The notes: generated by a model not told the origin, from the sequence alone. Counted from the stretch's first letter, positions 25,098-34,560 are shown. The stretch is DNA of 64,000 nt from Saccharibacillus endophyticus (GCF_013185185.1 NZ_JAAZWE010000001.1:1116001-1180000); one strand, 5' to 3'. Numbers and translations: made by a program.

Positions 25098-26519
25098 TCA
25101 ATAGAGTTTCGTCTCCGCCGAATAGCCTTCAAGGTTTTCTTTAACCCGCTGCAAGAAGCGGCCGCAGATGAGGCCGTCCAGAATCCGGTGATCCAGAGAC
25201 AAGCAGAAGTTCGCCATCGAACGCACGCCGACCATGTCGTTGATGACGACCGGGCGCTTCACGATCGATTCGAAAGTGAGCTGCGCGGCCTGCGGATAGT
25301 TGATGATCGGCTGGGACAAGATCGAGCCGAAAGAGCCGGTATTGTTCACGGTGAACGTGCCGCCCTGCATGTCGTCCAGTTTCAGCGTGCGCTCGCGCGT
25401 CCGGCGAGCCAGATCGTCGATTTCCATGGCCAGGCCGGCGATGTTTTTCTGATCGGCTTTTTTGATGACCGGAGTCAATACGGAATCTTCCGTGCCGACA
25501 GCCAGCGAGATGTTAATGTCGCGCTTCACGATGATCTTGTCGACCGCCCACACGGAGTTCATGATCGGGTAGTCTTTGATCGCGTTCACGACCGCTTTGA
25601 TGACGAAAGCCGGATACGTCAGATTGACGCCTTCCTTGCGCTTGAACTCGTCTTTGTGCGTGTTGCGCAGTTTGACCAGATTGGTCATGTCGACTTCGAT
25701 CATCATCCAGCCGTGCGGAATCTCGGACACGCTTTGGCGCATGCGGGTCGCAATCGTGTTGCGAATCGGCGTGATGTCGATATATGTCTCGTTGCTGCCG
25801 CGTCCGCCGTCTTCGATCTCGATTTTCGGCAGGGGCGGATTTTCGCTCAGGTGCAGACCCGAGTGGCGAACCTCGTTTTGCGGCGACGAAGGCGCAGCGA
25901 AGATCGGAGGCTGCGGCGCGCCCGACGAAATCACGGTCGGCTGCGATGTCGATTGCGCGACCGGATCCGCCGGCGCAGAGGTTTGGGAAGCTCCCCCGCG
26001 CTCCACGTATTGAAGCACGTCTTTGCGCGTGACGCGTCCTCCCATGCCGCTGCCCGGAATAACGGCCGGATCAACGTTATGCTGAGCTGCCAATGCTTGA
26101 ACGGCCGGCGAATAGCGCGCTCTCATTCCGCTCTCGGAAGAAGCGGCGGCTGCCGTGCCGTTCAGCGAAGCCGGACGGGAAGCCGATGCCTGTGCAGCGG
26201 GCGCTGCATGAGAAACGGAATCGGATGCCGCTTGCGGCGCGGGAGCCGCGGCAGCCGCTTCGCCTTCAGTGATGATCCGGCAAATGATCTCGCCTACGGC
26301 GATCTCCTGACCTTCGGAGGCCAACAGTTCGCCCATCACGCCTTCTTCCGTAGACGGAATTTCGGCGTTGACTTTATCGGTAATCACTTCGCAAATCGGT
26401 TCATACATATCGACCGCGTCGCCCGGACGTTTCAGCCATTTGGCGATCGTCGCCGATACGAGAGATTCGGCGAGCTGCGGCATCGTAATCTCTTTTTGCG
26501 TGGAATTCGTTGCACTCAT
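25098..26519 (-). CDS. bkdB: Branched-chain 2-oxoacid dehydrogenase E2 (lipoamide acyltransferase)
   Basis: Core subunit that carries acyl groups on lipoyl-lysine and passes them to CoA. 473 residues: lipoyl domain with the lipoyl Lys49 (EVITDKVNAEIPS), an Ala/Pro-rich linker, an E3/E1-binding domain around 135-170 (YSPAVQALAAQHNVDP, GSGMGGRVTRKDVL), a second linker, and the catalytic domain ending in SLDHRILDG with the catalytic His/Asp. The branched-chain rather than pyruvate type is inferred from operon partners. The ATG at 26517-26519, 8 bases after AGGAG, is preferred over an upstream GTG. Confidence 0.9.
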   Translation of the reverse strand: MSATNSTQKEITMPQLAESLVSATIAKWLKRPGDAVDMYEPICEVITDKVNAEIPSTEEGVMGELLASEGQEIAVGEIICRIITEGEAAAAAPAPQAASDSVSHAAPAAQASASRPASLNGTAAAASSESGMRARYSPAVQALAAQHNVDPAVIPGSGMGGRVTRKDVLQYVERGGASQTSAPADPVAQSTSQPTVISSGAPQPPIFAAPSSPQNEVRHSGLHLSENPPLPKIEIEDGGRGSNETYIDITPIRNTIATRMRQSVSEIPHGWMMIEVDMTNLVKLRNTHKDEFKRKEGVNLTYPAFVIKAVVNAIKDYPIMNSVWAVDKIIVKRDINISLAVGTEDSVLTPVIKKADQKNIAGLAMEIDDLARRTRERTLKLDDMQGGTFTVNNTGSFGSILSQPIINYPQAAQLTFESIVKRPVVINDMVGVRSMANFCLSLDHRILDGLICGRFLQRVKENLEGYSAETKLY

Positions 26520-26546
26520 TACATTCACTCCTCTTTGGTCAAGGAC

Positions 26547-27530
26547 TTAATACAGCGCCAGTTCGCGCATCGCGTCCAGCAGTTTGTCCTTGCTGAGCAT
26601 GAAGAACTTTTCTTGCGGCGGATTGATCGGCATGGCCGGAGCATCGGGTCCGCAAAGACGGCGAATCGGCGCATCCAGGTCATATAGACATTCCTCGGCG
26701 ATGATCGCGGCCACTTCGGCCCCTACGCCGCCTGTTTTATTGTCTTCGTGCACGATCAATACTTTGCCCGTGCGGCGAACCGCTTCGATAATTGCTTCGC
26801 GATCGAGCGGTTGAATCGTGCGCAGGTCGAGGATATGGCAGGTGATGCCTTCCTTCTCCAGCTCTTCGGCCGCCTGCATCGCGAAGTGGAGCGGCAGGCT
26901 GTAGCTGATGACGGTAATGTCGTCGCCTTCGCGCAGCAGGTTCGCTTTGCCGATCGGAACGATATAATCGTCTTCCGGCACGTCTTCTTTGATCAGTTTA
27001 TAGCATTTTTTATTTTCGAAAAAGAGAACCGGATCCGGATCGCGAATCGCGGCTTTGAGCAGGCCTTTCGCATCATATGCCGAGTAAGGCGCAATGATTT
27101 TGAGTCCCGGCGTGCCGAAGAAGATCGATTCCGGGCACTGCGAGTGATACAGGCCGCCGAAGATGCCGCCGCCGATCGGCGCGCGCACGACGATCGGGCA
27201 ATCCCAGTCGTTGTTGGAGCGATAACGGATTTTTGCCGCTTCGCTGATGATTTGGTTAGTCGCCGGAAGCATGAAATCCGAATATTGCATTTCCGCGATC
27301 GGCTTCATCCCGACCATGGCCGCACCGATCGCGACGCCCGCAATCGCCGATTCGGCCAGCGGAGTATCAATCACCCGATCTTCGCCGAATTGGTCCTGCA
27401 ATCCTTTGGTCGTCGTGAATACGCCGCCTTTAACGCCTACGTCTTCGCCGAGCACGAACACGGAAGAGTCGTTTTCCATTTCTTCCTTCATCGCCAAGCG
27501 AATGGCATCGATATATTCCATCATCGGCAT
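26547..27530 (-). CDS. bkdAB: Branched-chain 2-oxoacid dehydrogenase E1 beta
   Basis: Beta chain of the thiamine-diphosphate E1 heterotetramer. 327 residues with LGEDVG near the start, DTPLAESAIAGVAIG, the RAPIGGGIFGGLYHSQCPE loop and VHEDNKTGG. The start lies one base past the stop of E1 alpha; the ribosome site GGAGG is inside the alpha 3' end. The open frame extends 30 codons upstream inside the alpha gene without support. Confidence 0.93.
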   Translation of the reverse strand: MPMMEYIDAIRLAMKEEMENDSSVFVLGEDVGVKGGVFTTTKGLQDQFGEDRVIDTPLAESAIAGVAIGAAMVGMKPIAEMQYSDFMLPATNQIISEAAKIRYRSNNDWDCPIVVRAPIGGGIFGGLYHSQCPESIFFGTPGLKIIAPYSAYDAKGLLKAAIRDPDPVLFFENKKCYKLIKEDVPEDDYIVPIGKANLLREGDDITVISYSLPLHFAMQAAEELEKEGITCHILDLRTIQPLDREAIIEAVRRTGKVLIVHEDNKTGGVGAEVAAIIAEECLYDLDAPIRRLCGPDAPAMPINPPQEKFFMLSKDKLLDAMRELALY

Positions 27531-27531
27531 A

Positions 27532-28569
27532 TCAGTTGTTCCCTCCCTGTCCGTCCGCATCGCCCGCATACACATGCAGCAGCGTGTCTTCCGCACGCGG
27601 ATACGGCGCTTTGTCCGCATATTCCGTCGCTTCTTTCAGTTCCTGAGCCACTTCTTTGAGGTAGGCTTCTTCTTGCTCCTCGCTCCAAAGACCGGCTTCG
27701 ACAAGGTACTGCTTATAACGCGGAATGCCGTCTTTTTTCCAGTTGGCATCGACTTCTTCTTTCGTCCGGTAAGCCAGATCGTTATCCGATGTGGAGTGCG
27801 GCGACAAACGGTACATCATCGCTTCGATCAAAGTCGGTCCTTCGCCGCGAACGCCGCGTTCCCGAGCTTCGCGCACGACGCGGAACATTTCAAGCGCGTC
27901 GTTGCCGTCCACCCGGAATCCCGGGAATCCGTAGCCGAGCGCGCGATCGCTTACCTTGCCCGCGAGCTGCTTGGCAATCGGCACGGAGATCGCATACTGG
28001 TTATTTTCGCACATCATGATCACGGGCAATTTCTGCACGCCCGAAAAGTTTGCGCCTTCATGGAAATCGCCCTGGTTGCTGGAGCCTTCGCCGAAAGTGA
28101 CGAACGATACCGCGCCTTCGCCGCGCATCTTCGAAGCCAGCGCCGCGCCTACCGCATGCGGAACCTGCGTCGTTACCGGACTGGAGCCCGTCAATACGCG
28201 CAGACGCTTGCTGCCGAAGTGTCCCGGCATCTGGCGCCCGGCGCTGTTCGGATCTTCCGCTTTGGCGAATGCCGACAGCATCAGCTCGCGCGGGGTCATG
28301 CCGACTGCCAGCATGAAGCCGTAATCGCGATAGTAAGGCAGGAAGTAATCTTTCTGCGTATCGAGCGCGAACGCGGCGGCTACTTGCGCCGTTTCTTGTC
28401 CGATGCCCGATACGTGAAAATTGATTTTGCCCGCTCGTTGAAGCAGATGGCAGCGCTCGTCGAATTTGCGTGCGAGCAGCATATATTTGTACATGTCGAC
28501 GGCGCGGCGGTCATCCAGACCGGCCGCCTCGTGCAGAGTCTGCGGTATAGCTGTTCCTTTTTGGCTCAT
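27532..28569 (-). CDS. bkdAA: Branched-chain 2-oxoacid dehydrogenase E1 alpha
   Basis: Alpha chain that binds thiamine diphosphate and decarboxylates branched 2-oxoacids, giving starters for iso/anteiso fatty acids. 345 residues; the ThDP motif is GEGSSNQGDFHEGANFS...NNQYAIS, and the regulatory-loop region reads YRLSPHSTSDND. AAGGAGG precedes the ATG at 28567-28569. It begins a three-gene transcript (E1a-E1b-E2); E3 is upstream in its own unit. Confidence 0.93.
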   Translation of the reverse strand: MSQKGTAIPQTLHEAAGLDDRRAVDMYKYMLLARKFDERCHLLQRAGKINFHVSGIGQETAQVAAAFALDTQKDYFLPYYRDYGFMLAVGMTPRELMLSAFAKAEDPNSAGRQMPGHFGSKRLRVLTGSSPVTTQVPHAVGAALASKMRGEGAVSFVTFGEGSSNQGDFHEGANFSGVQKLPVIMMCENNQYAISVPIAKQLAGKVSDRALGYGFPGFRVDGNDALEMFRVVREARERGVRGEGPTLIEAMMYRLSPHSTSDNDLAYRTKEEVDANWKKDGIPRYKQYLVEAGLWSEEQEEAYLKEVAQELKEATEYADKAPYPRAEDTLLHVYAGDADGQGGNN

Positions 28570-28912
28570 TGCGGGAACCTCCTTAATTGTCGTAAAACGA
28601 ATGGTTGATGTTCGGTTTCCTTTTACGAGGTTTAAGTCGTTAACTGCTTCTAACACAACGTCTTAAAACCTGGTACTAATTCTTAACCCGAACCTATTAT
28701 AATCCTTTTTCGGCCGAAAAGAAAAGCGCCGCTTTAATGTGGTGTCGTACACCGTGCAAAAATCCGGAACGGTAAAGCGCATCAAGTCCGCGTGACGAGA
28801 CGCTTCTCTCGGTTTTATTGTCCTCTTTTATGCTCAGCGACGCAAATAGACCTGCTCTTCGGTAGGAAGAACAGGTCTATTTCGCTTGCTATGATCGCTT
28901 GTCTAACTTTGA
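28570..28912. other. Intergenic region between E3 and E1 alpha
   Basis: About 340 bases. Holds the terminator of the E3 gene (28844-28882) and a minus-strand TATAAT at 28696-28701 that is a likely -10 for bkdAA, with only a weak -35. Nothing else recognised. Confidence 0.5.
28844..28882 (-). terminator. Terminator after the E3 gene
   Basis: Stem 28844-28860 with 28866-28882 (one mismatch) with AAATAG and CTATTT ends, just past the lpd stop. It separates E3 from the E1/E2 genes. Confidence 0.7.
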
Positions 28913-30334
28913 TTAGACATTAATCGCATTCCCGTCAATCGCCAGCATCGCTTCGCCCAACGCTTCCGAAAGGGTCGGGTGCGCATGCACGGCGCTGCCC
29001 ACTTCCCACGGCGTCGCGTCGAGCACGGCGGCCAAAGCAGCCTCGGCAATCAGTTCGGTCGCATGAGGCCCGATAATCTGTACGCCGACAAGGTCGCCTG
29101 TCTCCGTATCCGCAACCACTTTGGCGAAGCCTTCCGCATGTCCTTCGACAAGCGCTTTACCGATAGCCGAAAAAGGAACCTTTGCCGATTTGACGCTGCG
29201 TCCCAGCTCGCGCGCGCGGCTTTCGCTCAAACCCACGCTTGCTACCTCCGGCTGCGAATAGACGCAGCGCGGGATAAAGGCCGGATCATACGCATGCGTT
29301 TTTTCGCCTGCCAGATGCATGGCCGCCGCAATGCCTTCATGACTCGCCGCATGCGCAAGCTGCAAGCCGCCGATGCAATCGCCGATTGCATAGATATGGG
29401 ATTCTCCGGTTTGGAAATTGGCGTTGACGGCAATATTCCCGTTCGCGACGCGAATATCCGTATTTTCCAGGCCGATGCCTTCGACATTGGCGGTGCGACC
29501 GATCGAGACGAGCATCTGCTTGGCCTCGAACAGCTGCTCCTCGCCTTGATGCAGCGCTTTGATCGCTATTCCGTTTTCGCCTGTCGAATACGTATCCGTT
29601 TGAAGCTGAACGCCGGTACGGATTTTCACGCCGCGGCGTTCGAGAGACTTGGCCAGCTCGCGCGCCGTCTCTTCGTCTTCGCCCGGCAAGATTTGCCCGG
29701 CCAGTTCGACCACCGTAACTTGAACGCCGAAGTCGCACAGCATGGATGCCCATTCGATCCCGATCACGCCGCCTCCGACGATCAGCAAGGATTCCGGAAG
29801 ACTTTCCAACTCCAACGCTTCGTCGCTGCTGAGTATGTATTGACCGTCCGGCTCCAGACCCGGCAGTACGCGCGGGCGCGAGCCTGTCGCAATAATCAGG
29901 TTGGCGGGGACGATCGTTTCCATCTCGCCATCCGGCAGTTCGACGGCGACGGCTCCGCTGCGCGGCGAAAAGATCGAAGGCCCGATGACGCGTCCGCTGC
30001 CTTCAATGACGCGGATTTTATTTTTACGCATCAAATATTGAACGCCTTGGTACAGTTTGTCTACGATTCCGCGCTTGCGCTCCTGTACCTTCGGGAACAC
30101 CAGGCGGCTGCCGGCGGTTTCCACGCCGTATTCTTCCGCGTTTTGAAGCAGCGAGTAAACCTCGGCACTTCGCAGCAGCGATTTGGTCGGGATACAGCCT
30201 TTATGCAGACAAGTACCGCCCAATTTTTCCTTTTCGATAATGATGACTTCCTTGCCGAGCTGCGCGGCCTTGATCGCGGCTACATAGCCGCCTGTTCCTC
30301 CGCCAAGTACCGCAACATCGCATGTAATGGTCAT
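28913..30334 (-). CDS. lpdV: Dihydrolipoamide dehydrogenase (E3)
   Basis: FAD enzyme that reoxidises the dihydrolipoyl groups of E2 and passes electrons to NAD+. 473 residues: FAD motif GGGTGGY, redox disulfide Cys42/Cys47 (GGTCLHKGCIPTKS), NAD motif GGGVIGIEWA, and the C-terminal active-site HAHPTLSE. GGAGG lies 10 bases before the ATG. The name lpdV rests on its position next to the bkd genes. Confidence 0.93.
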   Translation of the reverse strand: MTITCDVAVLGGGTGGYVAAIKAAQLGKEVIIIEKEKLGGTCLHKGCIPTKSLLRSAEVYSLLQNAEEYGVETAGSRLVFPKVQERKRGIVDKLYQGVQYLMRKNKIRVIEGSGRVIGPSIFSPRSGAVAVELPDGEMETIVPANLIIATGSRPRVLPGLEPDGQYILSSDEALELESLPESLLIVGGGVIGIEWASMLCDFGVQVTVVELAGQILPGEDEETARELAKSLERRGVKIRTGVQLQTDTYSTGENGIAIKALHQGEEQLFEAKQMLVSIGRTANVEGIGLENTDIRVANGNIAVNANFQTGESHIYAIGDCIGGLQLAHAASHEGIAAAMHLAGEKTHAYDPAFIPRCVYSQPEVASVGLSESRARELGRSVKSAKVPFSAIGKALVEGHAEGFAKVVADTETGDLVGVQIIGPHATELIAEAALAAVLDATPWEVGSAVHAHPTLSEALGEAMLAIDGNAINV

Positions 30335-30376
30335 AAATTGTTTTCCTCCGTCTGTGTTCGATTTTACTTGTTGCGA

Positions 30377-30589
30377 TTATTCATATAAGGCGTCGCGCAG
30401 CTTGGTCGACATCGTCGGCTTGCGACCGTTGGCCTTCAGCAGCGCTTCGCGCAATCTTTTGTTCTGCGCTTCGGTCTCTCGAAAACGATGCAGCATATCC
30501 GCAATCCATTCGACGTCTTCAGCTTTCATGGCCCCGGATTGGTGCAGACGCTGCAGTCGCTCCGCATCTTCCGTCCGATATTCGCCCAT
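30377..30589 (-). CDS. Small hypothetical protein, coiled-coil-like
   Basis: 70 residues, highly charged and mostly helical by composition (ERLQRLHQSG..., RFRETEAQNKRLREALLKANG), with no membrane segment or Cys. AAGGATG precedes the ATG by about 10 bases. It lies just upstream of lpdV in the same direction. I do not recognise its family; it could be a regulator or structural peptide. Confidence 0.5.
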   Translation of the reverse strand: MGEYRTEDAERLQRLHQSGAMKAEDVEWIADMLHRFRETEAQNKRLREALLKANGRKPTMSTKLRDALYE

Positions 30590-30731
30590 ATTCGTTCATC
30601 CTTCCGTTTCCAGCTTCAAAACTGTCGGCCGCCCCTACGATCCTTTATACATCCGGACTTCTATGCAGGTTTCGGCTGCCCTTATCTAGCATACCACGAG
30701 TCCGCTCATTTTTCTCCGGCAGGAATTAACA

Positions 30732-30769
30732 TTGACTATTCGTTCTATCTGTTATACTTTATATATAAC
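30732..30769 (+). promoter_or_regulatory. Promoter and probable operator of the GntR gene
   Basis: TTGACT (30732-30737) and TATACT (30753-30758) form a promoter with a short 15-base spacer. The dyad GTTATA...TATAAC (30751-30769) covers the -10 and is a likely autoregulatory site for the encoded YtrA-type repressor. Confidence 0.55.
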
Positions 30770-30791
30770 AAGTAGATAAAGGAGGGTCATC

Positions 30792-31199
30792 ATGTTTATC
30801 GAATTGGATCTGCAATCCGAAGTTCCCATCTATAAGCAATTGGCTGATCAGCTCATTGAAGGCATTGCTTCCGGGAAGTTATCGTCGGGCCAGCCGCTGC
30901 CTTCGGTTCGCACGCTCGCTGCCGATCTGGGCATCAATCTGCATACCGTGAACAAAGCTTACCAGGCGCTCAAGCAGGAAGGGTTTCTCGAAATCCATCG
31001 CAAACAAGGCGTCATCGTTCAGCCGGGCGCCCTACCGACGGCCGACGCCGCATTTCGAGAACGGCTCGGGCGCGATTTGCGTCCGCTGGTTGCCGAAGCC
31101 GTCGCTCGCGGCATGAAGGAGAACGAATTGCAAACACTGATTACCGCGTTGTACGGCCAGGTTCGAAATCCGTCATCCCAAGGAGGGGCTTCCACATGA
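30792..31199 (+). CDS. GntR-family regulator, YtrA type
   Basis: Short GntR repressor of 135 residues: winged helix at about 10-75 (PIYKQLADQLIEGIASGKLSSGQPLPSVRTLAADLGIN, helix 3 HTVNKAYQALKQEGFL) and a small C-terminal dimerisation tail typical of YtrA. AGGAGGG precedes the ATG. It overlaps the next gene by ATGA, so it probably controls that membrane protein and itself. Confidence 0.88.
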   Translation: MFIELDLQSEVPIYKQLADQLIEGIASGKLSSGQPLPSVRTLAADLGINLHTVNKAYQALKQEGFLEIHRKQGVIVQPGALPTADAAFRERLGRDLRPLVAEAVARGMKENELQTLITALYGQVRNPSSQGGAST

Positions 31200-32296
31200 A
31201 TTCCGCTAACTCTTTCGCTTTTCTTATCGCTTTTATCGACTTGCTATGGTTATTTGCGTTAATAGGCGTTCCTGCTCTGATGAGCGCTACTCTGCTGGGC
31301 GTTTATGTCCCCAAAGAAGAACGGGGCATTCCGCAAGTCGCGCGCATCCGTCGATCCTTTTTGTTGTCGGGCTCGGGAAGTGCGCTGCTGGGCGGAATCT
31401 TCTCGATCCTCGCCTACTTTTCAAGCGGCGGCTCGGAAGGCTGGACGCTCGCGCTGCTGCTCATTCCTCAAGCGCTGGGCCTTTTTGTCGCCTGGAACTT
31501 TTCGCGGCGCCAAGCGCTTGCGCTCAAAGCCGAACGCGGTTGGAAAATCCCCCAGTCTTCCAAACGAACCGCTTATATCGGCAGTGACCGCGAATCCGCC
31601 GCGACCGGCGTTTCTGCCTGGGCATATCTGCTGCATATCCTCATTATTCTGATCACCGTCGCCCTCGTTGCTCTGAATTGGGACCGTATTCCGAATCCGC
31701 TTCCTGTCCATTTCGATGCCGCCGGATTGCCTGACCGCTATGCGGAAAAGTCGATCGGAAGCGTCTACGCGCTTACGATCCTGCAATCGCTGTTGACCGC
31801 GTTGTTCGCAGGCATTCATTTTTCGCTTCGCCGCATGCGTCAGTCTCTTGACCCGTCGGATCCGCAAGGGTCGCTTCGCAGACAAATTCAATTGCGTGCC
31901 TCCAACTCTTGGATGCTATTCTTGATCTCGCTGATCGTCACGGTCATGTTCAGCTGGCTTCAAGTCCGAAGCACGTACGATTTCAGAGGCACGCTGCCGA
32001 TCGGCTTGGCCATGGCTTTTCTTCTGCTGCTCATGATTCCGATCGTCGGCTTCATGATCTATATCAGACGCCGCGGCTTGGAAGACGAAGGGATCAACCG
32101 CCGTCACGGCGAGGACCGATTCTGGCGGGGCGGCATGTTCTACTTCAATCCGCAAGATCCCGGACTTTTTGCGGAAAAACGCACGGGATTCGGCTGGACC
32201 TTCAACTTTGCGCGTCCGATCGTCTGGTTGCTCGCGGCTTCGATCGTCCTGCTTCCGGTTGCCGCCATAATCGCTACCGCGTTGCTCGCGGGCTAA
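31196..32296 (+). CDS. DUF1648/DUF5808 multi-pass membrane protein
   Basis: 366 residues with about eight hydrophobic segments. The central DUF1648 signature NWDRIPNPLPVHFDAAGLPDRYA and the C-terminal DUF5808 signature FWRGGMFYFNPQDPGLFAEKRTG are clear. Such proteins usually accompany YtrA-like GntR regulators, as here (ATGA overlap). SdpI-like immunity functions have been shown for relatives of DUF1648; a role in envelope stress or toxin tolerance is only an inference. Confidence 0.8.
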   Translation: MNSANSFAFLIAFIDLLWLFALIGVPALMSATLLGVYVPKEERGIPQVARIRRSFLLSGSGSALLGGIFSILAYFSSGGSEGWTLALLLIPQALGLFVAWNFSRRQALALKAERGWKIPQSSKRTAYIGSDRESAATGVSAWAYLLHILIILITVALVALNWDRIPNPLPVHFDAAGLPDRYAEKSIGSVYALTILQSLLTALFAGIHFSLRRMRQSLDPSDPQGSLRRQIQLRASNSWMLFLISLIVTVMFSWLQVRSTYDFRGTLPIGLAMAFLLLLMIPIVGFMIYIRRRGLEDEGINRRHGEDRFWRGGMFYFNPQDPGLFAEKRTGFGWTFNFARPIVWLLAASIVLLPVAAIIATALLAG

Positions 32297-32332
32297 TACC
32301 AAAAAACAAGAACATACGTTTCCTTTTTTAGC

Positions 32333-32361
32333 TTGACTCCCCGCCTTGACGATGTTAGGTT
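32333..32361 (+). promoter_or_regulatory. Candidate promoter of the STM401x operon
   Basis: TTGACT (32333-32338), 17-base spacer, TAGGTT (32356-32361). The -10 is poor, but position and spacing fit; about 50 bases upstream of the first gene. Confidence 0.4.
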
Positions 32362-32410
32362 GTTTTTAGGATTCCGATTAACCATTTCACTATTTTCGGG
32401 AGGAATTGAC

Positions 32411-33262
32411 ATGACGGAAATCAAGCTCAGCATCGGTTACGAAGAGTACGAAGACGGGCAAAAAATGGAGACCTTGATCGAAGAATTGGCAGAAAAGCCG
32501 GAAGCCGAACAGTTGTCGAGTCTTATTATCGGCAGTTGGGGCGGCGCTTACGAAGATTCGTCCGAATCGATCGTAGCCGCGCTCGTACGATTGAAAGACC
32601 GCTTTCTTGCGCTGCGCAGTCTGTTCATCGGCGATATGGATTCCGAAGAATGCGAGGTCTCTTGGATCATGCAGTCCGACTTGAATCCATTGTTCGCGGC
32701 GTTTCCCGAACTCCGGTCGCTCACGATCAAAGGCAGCACCGATCTGGCTCTGGGCGAGGTCAAACATGCTAAGCTCGAAGAGCTGACGATTATCTGCGGA
32801 GGCCTTGGCAAAAGCGTGCTTGCTTCAATCGCCTCAGCCGAACTCCCGGCGTTGAAAAAGCTTGAACTCTACATAGGCGTAGACAATTACGGATTCGACG
32901 GAGACATCGAAGACGTCATGTCCGTAGCCAAGCCGGGACTTTTCCCGAACCTCGCTTACCTCGGTTTGAAAGATAGCGAAATTCAGGACGAAATCGCTGC
33001 CGCCATCGCCCATTCCGATATCCTCGACGGTCTGGAGACGCTTGACCTGTCCGACGGAACGCTCAGCGACGAAGGCGCGGAAGCCCTGCTTGCCAGCGAG
33101 AAAGTTCGTCGTCTGCCGAAGCTCGATCTTCATTATCACTTTATGTCCGAAGCCATGACCCGTCGCGTAGCGACAGAGCTGCCCAACGCAGACGCAAGCG
33201 ATCGCCAGGAAACGGAAAAGTACGACGGCGAGGAATATCGTTATCCTGCATTGACGGAATGA
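32411..33262 (+). CDS. STM4015-family leucine-rich-repeat-like protein
   Basis: First gene of the six-gene cluster; 283 residues, acidic. From about residue 50 repeated units of the kind LRSLTIKGSTDLAL, LEELTII, LKKLELYIG, LAYLGLKDSEI and LETLDLSDGTLSDEGAEALL show a leucine-rich-repeat solenoid, which suggests a binding or scaffolding role. No catalytic motif and no signal peptide. GGGAGGAATTGAC precedes the ATG at 32411; the frame is open 26 codons further upstream without a site. Its stop overlaps the next start (ATGA). Assignment to STM4015 is by architecture and by the company it keeps. Confidence 0.8.
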   Translation: MTEIKLSIGYEEYEDGQKMETLIEELAEKPEAEQLSSLIIGSWGGAYEDSSESIVAALVRLKDRFLALRSLFIGDMDSEECEVSWIMQSDLNPLFAAFPELRSLTIKGSTDLALGEVKHAKLEELTIICGGLGKSVLASIASAELPALKKLELYIGVDNYGFDGDIEDVMSVAKPGLFPNLAYLGLKDSEIQDEIAAAIAHSDILDGLETLDLSDGTLSDEGAEALLASEKVRRLPKLDLHYHFMSEAMTRRVATELPNADASDRQETEKYDGEEYRYPALTE

Positions 33263-34560
33263 TCGGGCAGCAAGCCGGAAGTCCTTTTTCCCGATTTCCC
33301 GACGCCCGGCATACCCCGCTACTCTTGATTGCCCATGCCGACGGAGAACGTACGGAAGGCCTAAGGCGGTCAAGATTGTCGGCGGGTCTGCCGGAGCCGA
33401 TCATCGTTTCCTATGAGCAGCTGCTTGCGGGTATTCCTTTGCATGCAGCTGCCGAACGAGCCGGACTGCCGACAGGGATCACGCCGTTTATCCGACTCGA
33501 TGCGCCCGGCGAACATTTCGGTGTTGAACGGGCGTTAATCGCGCTTGGATCGCCCCAGCACGACGACGGAGATGCACTGTTGCCGCTGAGGGAACGACGC
33601 GATCCGTATCGACTTTCCGAACAGGCGGCCTTGTCGTTGGAAGAACAACCTATACGACTGATGCACCCTTCCCAATGGTTTCGCGGCTTCTGCCGGTTGT
33701 TGGATCGAATTCGCAAGGAAGCCGCGGAGGCATGGCCGCAGGTTCGATTCTGGCATGACCCGGCTGACATTGCGACGATGTTCGATAAGCGGGCTTGCCA
33801 TCGCCGCCTGGGCGCGGCAGGCGTTAAGGTCCCTGCCTTGCTGGCAGAAACCGAGACGCTAACCGGATACGAAGCGGTGCGCGAAGCCATGTTAAACAAG
33901 CGGATGCACCGGGTATTTCTGAAGCTGGCTTTCGGCTCGGGAGCCTCCGGGATCATCGCTTACCAGATCAATCCCCGAACCGGTGCCGAGATCGCAACCA
34001 CTACCATGGGAGCCGAAGTCTACGTTCAACGTCCCGGCATTTTTTACAATTCAAAAAAAGTCCGTTCGCTGACCGACTCCGAGCAGATCCGTACGCTGAT
34101 CGGCTATCTGTGCGGACATGGCGTTCACGCGGAACGTTGGATTCCCAAAGCTTCTCTGAACGGACGTCCGTTGGATCTTCGGCAGCTTGTCGCCTTCGGC
34201 GAAGCGGGACATGCCGTTGTTCGGATCGGCGAGAGTCCGATTACGAACCTTCATCTGCGCAGTCGGCGCGTATCTCCGGCTGAGTCGGGTTTGTCGCACG
34301 AAGCGCTGACGGCAGCAAAAAACGAAGCATTGGCCGTCATGCGTGCCTTCCCCGCCTCTTCTTCGGCCGGGATCGACGTGCTGACGGATCGGAACACCGG
34401 ACAAGCTTATATCGCGGACGTCAATCCGTTCGGCGATCTGCTTCGGCGGGTGCTCCATGACGGACTAGATCCTTACGCTTGGGAAATGAAGCGATGGATG
34501 GAAGTCGGCGCTGTCGAAGATGATATGACCGGAAGCCTGCAAGGAGGAACGCAAGCATGA
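33259..34560 (+). CDS. STM4014-family ATP-grasp-like protein
   Basis: 433 residues, second gene of the cluster. The C-terminal half looks like an ATP-grasp fold: a Lys-containing strand VFLKLAFGSGASGI, an ERWIPK segment and a late metal-binding stretch IADVNPFGDLL (Asp-x-Asn). ATP-grasp enzymes join carboxylates to amines or thiols through acyl phosphates, so a ligase role is likely. The N-terminal half (about 1-150) is a family-specific domain. Coupled by ATGA on both sides. Substrate unknown. Confidence 0.8.
   Translation: MIGQQAGSPFSRFPDARHTPLLLIAHADGERTEGLRRSRLSAGLPEPIIVSYEQLLAGIPLHAAAERAGLPTGITPFIRLDAPGEHFGVERALIALGSPQHDDGDALLPLRERRDPYRLSEQAALSLEEQPIRLMHPSQWFRGFCRLLDRIRKEAAEAWPQVRFWHDPADIATMFDKRACHRRLGAAGVKVPALLAETETLTGYEAVREAMLNKRMHRVFLKLAFGSGASGIIAYQINPRTGAEIATTTMGAEVYVQRPGIFYNSKKVRSLTDSEQIRTLIGYLCGHGVHAERWIPKASLNGRPLDLRQLVAFGEAGHAVVRIGESPITNLHLRSRRVSPAESGLSHEALTAAKNEALAVMRAFPASSSAGIDVLTDRNTGQAYIADVNPFGDLLRRVLHDGLDPYAWEMKRWMEVGAVEDDMTGSLQGGTQA

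Noticed and set aside
25041..26687. Long plus-strand open frame (548 codons) opposite bkdB/bkdAB
   Set aside because: Arg/His-rich antisense frame typical of GC-rich genes; no ribosome site, and the minus-strand genes are clearly real.
27247..28608. Plus-strand open frames of 300-450 codons opposite bkdAB/bkdAA
   Set aside because: Antisense shadows with low-complexity composition and no family resemblance.
28979..30388. Plus-strand open frame of 469 codons opposite lpdV
   Set aside because: Antisense shadow of the E3 gene; no start signal.
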